From assembly GCA_963667535.2 (NCBI GenBank), contig CAXXDU010000002.1:2232001-2296000 (forward strand): 64,000 nt of DNA. Direction: 5' to 3'. The DNA is from UBA5614 sp963667535 (GTDB taxonomy: Bacteria; Cloacimonadota; Cloacimonadia; Cloacimonadales; Cloacimonadaceae). Numbering within the stretch: the first letter of the stretch is position 1; every line of letters begins with the position of its first letter. This document shows positions 35,969 through 45,161 of this stretch, piece by piece. The position numbers and the translations under genes were made by a program. The notes under the pieces are model-generated. The model searched no databases and was not told the origin of the DNA. It was given only the letters and a program-made list of their open reading frames with translations.

Positions 35969-36003
35969 AAAAATCTTTCAGGTTATTCTTTTGGTTATCT
36001 CTT

Positions 36004-36260
36004 TCTCTATCGTCTGACTTCCCGATCACTGCTGATATGCTGGATTACCCATTATGGTATCCTACTCTTGCCTAATACTATCTGAGAAGATACTCGCCGG
36101 TGTGTTATTATTAAGCTACATAACGAGGTCTTTCTTTCAAGCCTCTAAACATAGGAACTACATCATCCGGCGAGATGACTATATTTTTTCACCTCTTATT
36201 ACTTTGTCTATCTTTTTTTTGACGGTTATTCGCAATGTAATGCCTTACTTGCCGGTCTGA
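36004..36260 (-). ncRNA. Candidate IS110 bridge RNA region
   Basis: About 250 bases immediately 3' of the transposase are non-coding and hold nested inverted repeats: CTCGCCGG (36093-36100) with CCGGCGAG (36177-36184), and within it GAGG (36125-36128) with CCTC (36142-36145). IS110-family elements encode a bridge RNA in non-coding sequence beside the transposase, downstream in the IS1111 subgroup. The 5' side here has no comparable structure. The RNA itself is inferred. Confidence 0.35.
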
Positions 36261-37517
36261 TTATGCCCCGGCATAATACTTACGACGCTCTACATCATAC
36301 TCAACATCATATTTAACCATTGAGTACATCATCTCAAGCAATTTACGACACATTCCCACAATAGTCTTTACCTTGTTTGAATTGCGTTCGTTCACTTGAT
36401 ACCAATATACTTGTGACAAGATTGGATTATTGCTTATCATTTCGACACATAGTAAGTATAATAGATTTCTTAAGCGTGGTCTGCCTACTTTAGATATGTG
36501 GTATCTGCCCATATAGCGACCTGATTGATAATTGGTCAGATTAAGACCAGACAGCTTGATTAACTCTCTGGCATGATTATAATGCCTTATATCTCCTGTC
36601 TCTGCCAAAATCAAACCAACCGATAGTTTACTCAACCCAGGGATACTACAGAGTAGCCCGCCATATGGAATGCGATCTACGCATTCTCGTATCTTACCAT
36701 CTGTAGCTTTCTTTTGCTCTAATTTTAACCGTATATCTGCACCTAAGTACCGCAAGATATCTCTTACACTGTCTGTACCCTTGGTTATGCCGATACTGTT
36801 AGCAGATGCCGCATATATGCTCTCCAGCTTGACCGGTCTTAAGCTATGGCGGCTCTTATCTTTCATTATGCTATAATATTCCGCATAATCAAGTTGAGAG
36901 ATGTCACCGGGTAAGGGAAAACTTTCCAAGGTATATAACAATGTCTTGCTGTTTAAACTCGCATAACTGGTTAGTTCCGGAAAATACTCAGCATAATACG
37001 ACTCTACATAATTGTACAGCCTGTTCAACTGCTCTGTTAGAGACAAGTAATACTTAGAAAGATTCCTTAACTCAGCATATACCCCATCCGGTATTCTGTG
37101 GCTGATACTCTTGTCCAGGCGCATTAGGGTAACTATAATCTTAGGGTCTTTCTGATCGCTTTTACCAGGTGCATTATCTTCAACGTCTTTCATCCGCTTT
37201 GTATGCATGGGATTGATTGTCTTAACCTGATAACCACAATTAGTTAAATAATGCAATAGAGGAGTACCGTATGAGCCGGTAGGCTCTAAGCCAAAGATTA
37301 TCCTGTTAAGTTGCCAGACTTGTTTTTGCTTCTCGGCTTCACCTATCAAGCGTTGATAACCACTTAAATCATTGTTGATATAAAAAGGCTTCCTATCTCG
37401 TGTATTACTGGCATCTGTCATGTAAACCCATTGCCGGTGTTTACCGATATCAATCCCCACCAACATACATTCGGGATTGATGCTATCTATCCCACCTTTT
37501 CTTTTAATATTCTTCAT
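36261..37517 (-). CDS. IS110-family transposase (RNA-guided DEDD recombinase)
   Basis: The 418-residue protein has both domains of IS110 recombinases. The N-terminal RuvC-like DEDD domain shows D23 (GIDIGKHRQW), E78 (LEPTGSYG), D121 and D124 (KSDQKDP). The C-terminal Transposase_20 domain shows PGLSKLSVGLILAETGD and HISKVGRPRLRNLL with the catalytic-type Ser342. All key residues are present and the frame is intact, so it may be active. Ends cannot be placed, as IS110 elements usually lack terminal inverted repeats and target duplications. Repeats crowd both flanks. Confidence 0.9.
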   Translation of the reverse strand: MKNIKRKGGIDSINPECMLVGIDIGKHRQWVYMTDASNTRDRKPFYINNDLSGYQRLIGEAEKQKQVWQLNRIIFGLEPTGSYGTPLLHYLTNCGYQVKTINPMHTKRMKDVEDNAPGKSDQKDPKIIVTLMRLDKSISHRIPDGVYAELRNLSKYYLSLTEQLNRLYNYVESYYAEYFPELTSYASLNSKTLLYTLESFPLPGDISQLDYAEYYSIMKDKSRHSLRPVKLESIYAASANSIGITKGTDSVRDILRYLGADIRLKLEQKKATDGKIRECVDRIPYGGLLCSIPGLSKLSVGLILAETGDIRHYNHARELIKLSGLNLTNYQSGRYMGRYHISKVGRPRLRNLLYLLCVEMISNNPILSQVYWYQVNERNSNKVKTIVGMCRKLLEMMYSMVKYDVEYDVERRKYYAGA

Positions 37518-37690
37518 CCGAACCTCCCTGGTTGCTTTTTTCTATACCAACTTGAAAGGTCGAATTGTAAATCCTCAATCTAGAGGTTTAATATAGCAAG
37601 CTACATGCATCGCAGAGATGACACTGCTGGATGATAAGGTAATCTCTTATTTCTCCTTCCCTCACCCTTAGGGATATGAGTTCAAAGACG
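37518..37690. other. 5' flank of the IS110 transposase gene
   Basis: No gene is seen. A GGGAGG-like ribosome-binding site (minus strand) lies a few bases before the transposase ATG. One small inverted pair (CCTC...GAGG around 37576-37587) is visible. The element's 5' boundary is probably here, but I cannot place it. Confidence 0.4.
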
Positions 37691-37751
37691 GAACCTGTTG
37701 AGAACCTGTTGGGAACTTCCTGGGCTAAGCCCAAGAGGATCCCAAGAGGTT
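37691..37751. repeat. 11-nt-period hairpin array, copy 4
   Basis: Units GAACCTGTTGA, GAACCTGTTGG, GAACTTCCTGG (37691-37723), a GCTAAG centre, then CCCAAGAGGAT and CCCAAGAGGTT (37730-37751). The right units are near-complements of the left, and the GGGCTAAGCCC centre is the same as in copy 1. Confidence 0.78.
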
Positions 37752-37855
37752 CTTTTCCTGAATAGTGGTTTATCCCAAATCTGAAAAAAGGACAGAGCTG
37801 CGAAGCTGCTAATTGTGAATTATATGAGACGGTTGAAAGTGATAGGGTTGAACGG

Positions 37856-37879
37856 TGTCATTCCTGCGAAGGAATGACT
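37856..37879. repeat. Shortened R1 palindrome
   Basis: TGTCATTCCTGCGAAGGAATGA is an R1 repeat with most of its loop lost. It follows a GAACGGT phrase like that in the R2a module. Confidence 0.65.
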
Positions 37880-37946
37880 ATTGAAATATGTGCGTGTCTT
37901 TGAGGTAAATAGAGGCTGCATTGAACCAGCTTAAATTCATTTATAT

Positions 37947-38543
37947 TTAGAAATTTCCCATATCAGGAGGTCTGTCTCCCATTCCATCAGGACGGCGTTG
38001 TTCATCATTGAATCCACGAGCCGATTTGGAAGACTCTTCTATATCAACTACAGAAATAGTATGACTTTGTGTATCCATATAGCCTTTTACCAAAACATAT
38101 ATCTTATTTTTCTTGTTGCATCTCTGAGTAACGAAATCCTCAGTATTGAGATTACCGCTAGTATCAAATTTAAAGAAGACGTTATCACGACCGGGAGTCT
38201 GAATAAATATGCCGTATCCGGCATCCATGCTTTCTTTTGACTGCAAATGCTTTCGGGTAATCAGAGATGGTTTTCTGATAATATCTCTACCCATATCATC
38301 TTTACCTGTTTTACCCCAGTTACAATCTACCAAATAGCCCTTAAATTCTTTAACACTGAATTTATCTATATCTATATTATCGGGTTCCAGTCTTTGAGGT
38401 GGTTTCATGCCGGATTGAGGAGGTCTTCTGTCTCCCCCACCCTGGAAACCCTGAGACCAGGCATAAGTACTGAACAATAGAATTGAAAAAATCATCAGAA
38501 GGAATTGAAATTTTCTGTGCAAACCTGAGACTGATAACCGCAT
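37947..38543 (-). CDS. Secreted protein of unknown function
   Basis: The start at 38543 (MRLSVSG) follows an AAGGAG ribosome-binding site; a frame from 38576 is less likely. A signal peptide is clear (KFQFLLMIFSILLFSTYAWSQ). The mature ~170 residues begin and end with low-complexity Gly/Pro/Arg stretches (GGGDRRPPQSG; RRPDGMGDRPPDMG). The core, about 45-160, has KGYLVDCNWG, a SxDAGYGIFIQ strand and VFFKFDTSGN, resembling small periplasmic domains with a GYLVD opening common in Bacteroidetes-type genomes. Two cysteines are present. Function unknown. Confidence 0.65.
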   Translation of the reverse strand: MRLSVSGLHRKFQFLLMIFSILLFSTYAWSQGFQGGGDRRPPQSGMKPPQRLEPDNIDIDKFSVKEFKGYLVDCNWGKTGKDDMGRDIIRKPSLITRKHLQSKESMDAGYGIFIQTPGRDNVFFKFDTSGNLNTEDFVTQRCNKKNKIYVLVKGYMDTQSHTISVVDIEESSKSARGFNDEQRRPDGMGDRPPDMGNF

Positions 38544-38701
38544 AGTATTCTCCTTATTAGTCGCATATATATTCATTACATAAGGAATCTGTATATACTG
38601 CGAAATAATTGCTGATTTCTAAATCATAATATTTAGAAGTCTCTGATATTCTGAGAACACTGTGTAATTTAGTGTATTAGATGTTTATAGTGGTTTAAAA
38701 G

Positions 38702-39748
38702 TTACTTCCTGATTTTCTGCCAGATTCTATCTATCTTGAGGACATTCTCACCTACATTTTCAATCATCTTGCATTGTGTTAGATAGGAAGGATTGGGATA
38801 GATCAAAGGATTGTCTTTGATTTCCTTGGGGAGTAATTGCAGAGCTGCTTTATTAGGTGTTGCATATTGCACATATTCTGCATTGACTTTGCCGTTTTCC
38901 GCATCAAGCAGGAAATCTATAAATTTGTAAGCAAGTTCTTTATGTTCTGCATATTTGGGTATGATAATGCTATCAATCCATAATGAAGCGCCTTCTTTGG
39001 GCAAAATGTATCCGATATCAGGATTAGTCTGCATGATTTGTAAGGCATCACCACTGTATGAATGGGCAAGCCATGTAGTTCCGTCCTGTATTTCATTTTT
39101 GTATGAGTCTGAATCAAACTGAGAGACATTGGCATCCCATGTCATTAAGACCTCTTCGGCAGACTTTAAAGCTTCGTCTGAAGTGTCATTGGGAGTATGG
39201 CCTGTAAGGATCAAAGCTGCTCCGACTACTTCTCTGGCATCATCAAGAAGAGTTACTTTGTTATTCCCTTTGAAAAACGGGTCAGCCAGGATATTCCAGG
39301 AATTGGATTCGAGTACTCTGAATGGGACGTATTTCTTATTATAAATAAGTCCGGTGGTACCCCAAAAGTAAGGAATTGAATACTTATTACCGGGATCAAA
39401 ACCTCTGGCTTTTTCCATGATAGCAGGATCCAGATTCTTGTAGTTCTTTAATTTTTTAGTATCTAAAGGTTCTAAAAGATTCTTTTGTGCCATGATAGTC
39501 ACATGATCACCGCTGGGCACAACAATATCATAGGATGACTTGGTTGTAAGCATTTTGGTCAGCATGTTTTCATTTGAGTTATAAGTATCGTAAATGACTT
39601 TACAATTGTTCTCTTTTTCAAACTTCTTTATAAGATCTTCTGCAATGTAATCTGTCCAGTTAAAGATATAGAGAACTTTGTCCGTTTTAGCAGAACAAGA
39701 GATGAGAACCAAAGTAATACACAATAATATCATAATTTTGTAAAACAT
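38702..39748 (-). CDS. potD: Polyamine-binding lipoprotein (PotD-like)
   Basis: The start at 39748 follows a GGGAG ribosome-binding site and gives a lipoprotein signal (MILLCITLVLISCSAKT) with the lipobox Cys. The 348-residue protein is a type II periplasmic binding protein of the PotD/PotF group: LYIFNWTDYIAEDLI, the YDTYNSNENMLTKM, DIVVPSGDHV and a C-terminal KIDRIWQKIRK. Spermidine or putrescine is the likely ligand. No PotABC genes are adjacent; it lies 2 bases after the UMF1-type transporter gene. Confidence 0.87.
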   Translation of the reverse strand: MFYKIMILLCITLVLISCSAKTDKVLYIFNWTDYIAEDLIKKFEKENNCKVIYDTYNSNENMLTKMLTTKSSYDIVVPSGDHVTIMAQKNLLEPLDTKKLKNYKNLDPAIMEKARGFDPGNKYSIPYFWGTTGLIYNKKYVPFRVLESNSWNILADPFFKGNNKVTLLDDAREVVGAALILTGHTPNDTSDEALKSAEEVLMTWDANVSQFDSDSYKNEIQDGTTWLAHSYSGDALQIMQTNPDIGYILPKEGASLWIDSIIIPKYAEHKELAYKFIDFLLDAENGKVNAEYVQYATPNKAALQLLPKEIKDNPLIYPNPSYLTQCKMIENVGENVLKIDRIWQKIRK

Positions 39749-39750
39749 AA

Positions 39751-40992
39751 CTAACTCCCTGAATTTACCATTTGTTTGGAATCCCGGATTCCTTTTGATA
39801 CCTTCACATTTTGAAGCAGCACAAAACCAATGCTGAAAAAAAGTATCAGAGATAAGATTGACCATCGCTGTGAACCTGTACGTCTGGCAATCTCACCATA
39901 TATAAGCGGACCAAATATAGAAGATATTCTTCCTGTCAATGTATAAAAACCAAAAAACTCAGCTCTTTTATCACCCGGAGTCAGCATAGCCAACATAGTT
40001 CTGCTGTTTGATTGACTGCTACCAATAGCAAGACCAGCCAGCAGACCTACAAAGTAGTATTCTTTGGCGCTATTGCAAAAGAACGCCCATACCACAACTC
40101 CAATCCAGATGAGCAGACTTATGCTGAGAGAATTTTTGACTCCTGTCTTGTCAGTAAAATATCCAAAAACTGCTGAACCGATAATAGACGAAATCTGTGC
40201 CAGGATGAAATAGACAATCATATTTTGAGTAGTCATGCCAAATCGGGTGATACCATATATTGAAGCAAACACAATCACAGTAGTAATACCATCATTGTAA
40301 ATAAAGTAACTCAAGAGGAATTTTAGCAATTCAGGTATCTTCCGGATGTTGCTGTATGAATAGACAATGCGTTGTATTGCCGTTCGAAAGTAGTTGGTTC
40401 GTTTTGAAGGTCGTCTGAATTCCTTGAGCCAAAACATAGTAATCAGAGAAAAAAGGAAAAAGTAAAGAGCAATAGCCGGAAAGACTAAACGCACATCTAT
40501 TTTGACTAAAAGAAGCGATATCAGTAGTGATAGCAAGCCACCTACATAACCCAAAGCCCAGCCATAGCCTGAGACTTGTCCGATATCTTCAGGTTTGGTA
40601 ATTTCAGGAAGAAACGCATCATAAAATACATTAGCGCTATTAAACCCATAGTTTGCGATGATAAAGAAAATCATTCCTTTCAGAATGTCTCCCTGACCGA
40701 CAAAATAGAGTAAGCCCGTAAAGATGACAGTGATATAACAATTAATAAACAGGAATTTCTTCTTACTTCTCGAATAATCTGCCACTGCACCAAAGATGGG
40801 GGCAGTAAGTGCAACCAGAGTCATCGATATAGCAATTGCCCTTCCCCATAACTGCTCTCCATAACCCGGAACACCGCCCACCACCTGCTTGATAAAATAG
40901 GTGCTGTAGACAACAGTTACTATGATTGTCGTAAAGGAAGAATTGGCAAAGTCATAAAACATCCAGCCAATAATACTACGATTCCATTTCAT
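39751..40992 (-). CDS. UMF1-type major facilitator transporter
   Basis: The 413-residue protein has 12 predicted membrane helices and an opening WMFYDFANSSFTTIIVTVVYSTYF typical of the UMF1/Atg22-like MFS family (first 20 residues of that match at about 11-30). GAVADYSRSKKKFL is the A-motif equivalent. Members export amino acids or other small molecules; the substrate is unknown here. It is 5 bases after recF and directly before potD, so these genes seem co-transcribed. Confidence 0.85.
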   Translation of the reverse strand: MKWNRSIIGWMFYDFANSSFTTIIVTVVYSTYFIKQVVGGVPGYGEQLWGRAIAISMTLVALTAPIFGAVADYSRSKKKFLFINCYITVIFTGLLYFVGQGDILKGMIFFIIANYGFNSANVFYDAFLPEITKPEDIGQVSGYGWALGYVGGLLSLLISLLLVKIDVRLVFPAIALYFFLFSLITMFWLKEFRRPSKRTNYFRTAIQRIVYSYSNIRKIPELLKFLLSYFIYNDGITTVIVFASIYGITRFGMTTQNMIVYFILAQISSIIGSAVFGYFTDKTGVKNSLSISLLIWIGVVVWAFFCNSAKEYYFVGLLAGLAIGSSQSNSRTMLAMLTPGDKRAEFFGFYTLTGRISSIFGPLIYGEIARRTGSQRWSILSLILFFSIGFVLLQNVKVSKGIRDSKQMVNSGS

Positions 40993-40997
40993 AATGC

Positions 40998-42071
40998 TTA
41001 GTTACCCAAAGACAAATCAATTATTGGCAGGTCTGACCAGTATTGTGAAGTTATCTCATTAGGTGAAGCAATAAACACCTGCTCATGATTCTTAAGTATT
41101 TGCATAAAGAGTTGCGTATGGTTTTTATCAAGTTCTGCAAAGATATCATCCAAAAGCAGAATAGGATATTCGGAGATGGTTTCTTTGATAAGTTCAAGCT
41201 GAGCAATTTTTATCAGCAAGGTAACAGTACGCTTCTGACCTTGTGAGCCGATATCCCTGACTTGCCTTTGGGAAAAGAGTATGTTATAATCATCCAGATG
41301 AGGACCTATCAGCGTTCTTTGATACTGCCACTCCTTGCTTTCCAGTCTGGATAATTCTTCTGTGTACCTGGTATGGGTACTGTCATCGGTAACCGGATTC
41401 AATGATGGTGAGTAACTGATATTCAGAATATCTGCTTCTGACAGAATACCTTTGTACCTTGATTTAATCATTGCATTGAGCCGGTCAGTATATTCCAGTC
41501 TGTTGCCAATAATAGGCAAAGCTGCCTGGATAAAGAGTTCGTCCCAGTGTTTCTTCTGTTTGAGATTAGAAGCATCCTTGAGCAGTATATTTCGTTGTTC
41601 CACGATATGCAGGTAATGACGCAATTGTAATATATAAGCAGGTTTTAATTGAGCAATAGCCATATCAAAGTACATTCTGCGCTTGCGTGGACTGCCATTA
41701 ACGAGGAAAATATCCTCAGGAGAGCAGTATACTACTTTAATGTATTCATAAATCTGGCTGAGTTGTTTTATCGGAATATCGTTAATAGAGATTTTCTTTT
41801 TACCTGTCAGGAAATCAAGACGGATATTACAAGCTCCCAGGTTAAGCTCAAAATCAGCATTAATCGAAAACCCATCTTCATCAAATTGTGTTACCTGTTC
41901 ATCAGACTGGTATTTAACTGATTTACCAAGACTGCAATAGGATATTGCTTCAAACAGGTTTGTTTTACCGCAGCCATTGGGTCCAAGTACAATACCTCCG
42001 AAATCAGAACAGACAAATTCTCTGTCCGAATAGTTACGGAATTGCGTTAATTTGATTTTCTTGAGTTTCAA
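40998..42071 (-). CDS. recF: DNA replication and repair protein RecF
   Basis: The 357-residue SMC-like ATPase loads RecA at gaps. It has the opening KIKLTQFRNYSDREF, Walker A LGPNGCGKTNLFEAI, the signature SQGQKRTVTLLIKIAQLEL and Walker B ILLLDDIFAELD. The start is TTG at 42071, 4 bases after the dnaN stop, with a weak ribosome-binding site, so translation is probably coupled to dnaN. Confidence 0.94.
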   Translation of the reverse strand: MKLKKIKLTQFRNYSDREFVCSDFGGIVLGPNGCGKTNLFEAISYCSLGKSVKYQSDEQVTQFDEDGFSINADFELNLGACNIRLDFLTGKKKISINDIPIKQLSQIYEYIKVVYCSPEDIFLVNGSPRKRRMYFDMAIAQLKPAYILQLRHYLHIVEQRNILLKDASNLKQKKHWDELFIQAALPIIGNRLEYTDRLNAMIKSRYKGILSEADILNISYSPSLNPVTDDSTHTRYTEELSRLESKEWQYQRTLIGPHLDDYNILFSQRQVRDIGSQGQKRTVTLLIKIAQLELIKETISEYPILLLDDIFAELDKNHTQLFMQILKNHEQVFIASPNEITSQYWSDLPIIDLSLGN

Positions 42072-42075
42072 AGTA

Positions 42076-43296
42076 TCAGGAGCGTAAAGGCATCAATAAA
42101 TAAGTGATTTCCTGATGTTCGGGTTGAGTTTCGTTATATATCATGATGGGGTCTTTCTGAGAACCAAGACTAATCTTCACCTTTTCTGTGTCGATTGAGT
42201 CCAGTATAGAAAGCATGTATTTGTAATTAAAAGATATCGCTGTGTTGCTCCCGGTGAAAGAATAGCTCTCAATAGATTCCTTAGCCTCACCTGCATCACG
42301 GTTAGTGGTATTAATTTCAAATTTATCAGAGCTGAGTTCAAACCTGATGCGGAGATTGTCTTCGGGGGCTAGCAGCGCTACGCGCTTGATAGCCACTCTC
42401 AGCACATCTTTATCCATCAAAAGTGTATTGGGTAAGTCACTGATGAAAGCCTTTTGATAATCGGGATATTTATGTTCTATCACATGAGTGAATATCGTGT
42501 ATTCTCCATAAACAAACATGACGCGATTAGTATCGATAACAACCTGTAAGTCTTTGGCTTCTGAATTGTATATCTTTTGCAGGAAATTGAGTGTTTTAAT
42601 AGGTAAGATTTTCTCAATACCTTTTTCGTAATCAAGCTCAGTGAAATTGATATCTTCAGAAACATTGACTGGGATTTCAATTTCATTGTTCTCCTGTGAA
42701 CCTTCCGTTGCTTTAGGAGTGGCATTACTTACAGCAGAAATGGTTTGCAGATATTTAATTTCTGCAACTTTTCTTCCGTCTGTAGCGGCCATTGTCTGAT
42801 AATCGGATTTTAACAGCCAGCATACTCCGTTTAAAACAGCACGATTAATGTCTGTAGATACAGCAAAGCTGGTCTTATTTATCATTCTCTGAAAATGTTC
42901 AGAGGAAATCTTGATTGCGTTTTGTAAATACTTGTCAGGAATAATCGGGAATAAAGTGTGGTCTGCACTCAGCAAACTGAAATCTATCTTATTACACTGT
43001 ATTTTAACAATCTCATCTTGTTTGTAGATATTTAACAGTGCCTCAGGCATAGATTGTACAATTTCGTTGAAAGAACGGGCAGAAATAGTAGTAATACCGC
43101 TTTCCATAACATTTGCCACGAATTCTGCTATAACTGTTATTTCTAAATCAGATGCTGTAATGCGTACAGTATTTGTATCTGAGACTGCTTCCAATAAGTA
43201 ATTGGTTAATATTGGTGTAGTATTCTTGCTTGGAACGATTGAAGCTAAGTACTGAATGTGTTGGATAAGCTCTTTTTTTTCTATTTGGAATCTCAT
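42076..43296 (-). CDS. dnaN: DNA polymerase III beta subunit (sliding clamp)
   Basis: The 406-residue clamp matches DnaN from start (RFQIEKKELIQHIQYLASIVPSK) to end (YLLMPLRS). Bacterial clamps are usually ~365-380 residues; the excess is an acidic, low-complexity segment at about residues 184-229 between ATDGRKVAEI and ILPIKTLNFL, in the second domain. It would lie on the clamp surface. Next genes are recF and a transporter. A TTGACT (minus strand near 43358) is upstream but lacks a convincing -10. Confidence 0.95.
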   Translation of the reverse strand: MRFQIEKKELIQHIQYLASIVPSKNTTPILTNYLLEAVSDTNTVRITASDLEITVIAEFVANVMESGITTISARSFNEIVQSMPEALLNIYKQDEIVKIQCNKIDFSLLSADHTLFPIIPDKYLQNAIKISSEHFQRMINKTSFAVSTDINRAVLNGVCWLLKSDYQTMAATDGRKVAEIKYLQTISAVSNATPKATEGSQENNEIEIPVNVSEDINFTELDYEKGIEKILPIKTLNFLQKIYNSEAKDLQVVIDTNRVMFVYGEYTIFTHVIEHKYPDYQKAFISDLPNTLLMDKDVLRVAIKRVALLAPEDNLRIRFELSSDKFEINTTNRDAGEAKESIESYSFTGSNTAISFNYKYMLSILDSIDTEKVKISLGSQKDPIMIYNETQPEHQEITYLLMPLRS

Positions 43297-43370
43297 AATT
43301 ACCCCTGCAAAGTTTTAAATTTCTAAAACCAGTATTTATTCTTATTATAAAAAGTCAACTACTTTCGGAT

Positions 43371-43403
43371 AAAAAAAAGGGACAAAGGTAAAACCCTTGT
43401 CCC
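43371..43403 (-). terminator. Rho-independent terminator of the HU gene
   Basis: On the minus strand a GGGACAAGGG / CCTTTGTCCC stem (43403-43379, one mismatch) is followed by eight T. It lies 25 bases after the HU stop and separates HU from dnaN. Confidence 0.88.
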
Positions 43404-43428
43404 AAGTTTTTAAATGTGAAATAACTAA

Positions 43429-43701
43429 CTATTTCACTGCTTCTTTCAATTTTTTTCCAGCTTTAAATACGGGAACTTTGCGAGCTGGTATCTTTATGGC
43501 TTTTTTGGTTTTTGGATTGATGCCATTACGAGCTTTACGTTTGGCAACGTTAAAAGAACCAAAACCAACCAATGAGACTTTGTCGCCTTTTTTCAAAGCA
43601 CCCATTACACCTTCCAAAACTGCGGTGAGAGCTAAACCAGCAACTTTTTTTGTTACTCCGGTGTTAGCTGCAATCTTTTTAATCAAATCTTCTCTGCTCA
43701 T
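43429..43701 (-). CDS. HU-type DNA-binding protein
   Basis: The start at 43701 (MSREDLIKKIA) follows GAAAGGAGG; the longer frame is not used. The 90-residue protein is a standard HU/IHF-family nucleoid protein with VSLVGFGSFNVAKRKARNGINP and KIPARKVPVFKAGKKLKEAV. The GFGSF and the R-NP-T-arm are intact. A strong promoter and a terminator make it a single-gene unit. Confidence 0.94.
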   Translation of the reverse strand: MSREDLIKKIAANTGVTKKVAGLALTAVLEGVMGALKKGDKVSLVGFGSFNVAKRKARNGINPKTKKAIKIPARKVPVFKAGKKLKEAVK

Positions 43702-43750
43702 TTTACCTCCTTTCTTATAGTGTGGTAGGGTCAGAGTAAATACAAATAAA

Positions 43751-43779
43751 AATATATTCTGATGCTTATTTTCTGTCAA
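43751..43779 (-). promoter_or_regulatory. Sigma70-type promoter of the HU gene
   Basis: TTGACA (43779-43774 on the minus strand), 17 bases, TATATT (43756-43751). The transcript would start near 43744, about 43 bases before the HU ATG. Confidence 0.75.
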
Positions 43780-44070
43780 TAAAAAAATTCATGTTTTTGT
43801 TTGGCAGAGCGGTTTCAGGGCAATACTGCGAAATGGCATCTAAACCTATTATATTAATATATAATGATTTACACAAATGCAAAGTCACAACACATACTTA
43901 ACAATAATCTTACATTTTTATTTGAAACATAAGAATCAACCAGCCAATAAATGTCCTGAAACTATCTTAAAGTTTACCAAAATATGCTCAATGTAATCAA
44001 CTAAGCACTTTGTACATACAAAAAGTATACGGTTTATCATCATAAATTTGCCCGACTGAAATTGCTTAGT
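43780..44070. other. Intergenic stretch, nothing recognised
   Basis: The sequence between HU and the lipoprotein gene is AT-rich. I see no gene, hairpin with T-run or DnaA-box cluster. Confidence 0.5.
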
Positions 44071-45000
44071 TTAGTCGAATTTAAATCTTGCCCCTATGGG
44101 TCTGTGATCAGAAATAATATGTTTATAATTATTCAATCCGCCGGAAACATAATTCTCAATCGGAATTGTTTTCACATAGCGGCCTGATGCTTCGAATGCA
44201 TCAAAAAGCTCGTTAGTTATAAGGATATGATCTATATGACTTGAGTAGCCCGGATATGAGAATAAATGCGTTGAAGGGTTTTGAGCTATTATCATGTCCG
44301 TAAACAGATATTCCAGTGGCTTATTGATAAATGACATAAATACATTGGTGGTTAATGGTTCCTGTATCTGATCGTTCATATCACCAGCGACAATAACCAT
44401 AGAGTCAGAGAAATGGTCATTAATATACTGGTCCAACAATTGACAGGCATATCTTCTTCTCACTTCTTCATCATAATTATCAGTCTCATCGATGAAATTG
44501 TCCCCGGAAGCTTTTAAATGTACACTTATCAGCACAATTTCCTGTCCTTGCCAATGCATTTTTATAAGAAGAGGTGCTCTCGGAAAAGGATTGCTCATAC
44601 CAGTTAAAATAGTAGCAAATGAATCGACCTGAACTGTGAGATTGTTATAAAGAATACCTACGGTAGTATAGCCATCTCCTGACCCTGCTACTAAGTATGA
44701 CCAACCGGGTATCTGACTTACTAATTGAGATAACGAACCGGTATTTGCGACTTCCTGTATTGCTATACACTCGACCTTAAGATTTGGAATCAGAGTTTTT
44801 AATAGTGCAGTGGTTTCGGGATTATGCTTAGGGAAGTTTTCGATGTTCCATGAAACTATATCAAATGTCCCGGGAGTTCCAATTGCTACACCGACTGTAT
44901 CTGCAGTAACCGGAGTTGTAATCTTTGAATTCTCTCCGCATGATATGATAGAAAAAGCAATTGTTGCCAAAATAATCATTAGTATCGTATTTCTTTTCAT
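44071..45000 (-). CDS. Lipoprotein of the endonuclease/exonuclease/phosphatase family
   Basis: The 309-residue protein has a lipoprotein signal (MIILATIAFSIISCGEN, lipobox Cys21) and an EEP-fold domain: FDIVSWNIENFP, the metal Glu in CIAIQEV, SVHLKASGD, VVAGDMNDQ and the closing SDHRPIGARF. Such enzymes cleave phosphodiesters in DNA, RNA, lipids or small molecules; an exported form may scavenge nucleic acid. A TTAGAGG ribosome-binding site precedes the ATG. It is divergent from the C25 peptidase gene. Confidence 0.85.
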   Translation of the reverse strand: MKRNTILMIILATIAFSIISCGENSKITTPVTADTVGVAIGTPGTFDIVSWNIENFPKHNPETTALLKTLIPNLKVECIAIQEVANTGSLSQLVSQIPGWSYLVAGSGDGYTTVGILYNNLTVQVDSFATILTGMSNPFPRAPLLIKMHWQGQEIVLISVHLKASGDNFIDETDNYDEEVRRRYACQLLDQYINDHFSDSMVIVAGDMNDQIQEPLTTNVFMSFINKPLEYLFTDMIIAQNPSTHLFSYPGYSSHIDHILITNELFDAFEASGRYVKTIPIENYVSGGLNNYKHIISDHRPIGARFKFD

Positions 45001-45161
45001 TATTCCTCTAAATCTTTATCCTTTAGTTTTAAGCGTTATGTTATCATGCAATTTTAGAACCTCATTTATTTTTATTTGTTGATAGATCACTAAATCTATC
45101 TTGCCTTACTATATAGGAATAATTCTTGCATCTATGATGAATAGATTTATCTGGAGGAAAA

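Noticed and set aside
36054..36260. 68-residue plus-strand frame downstream of the IS110 gene
   Set aside because: No ribosome-binding site, no recognisable sequence, and it lies over structured non-coding sequence of the element.
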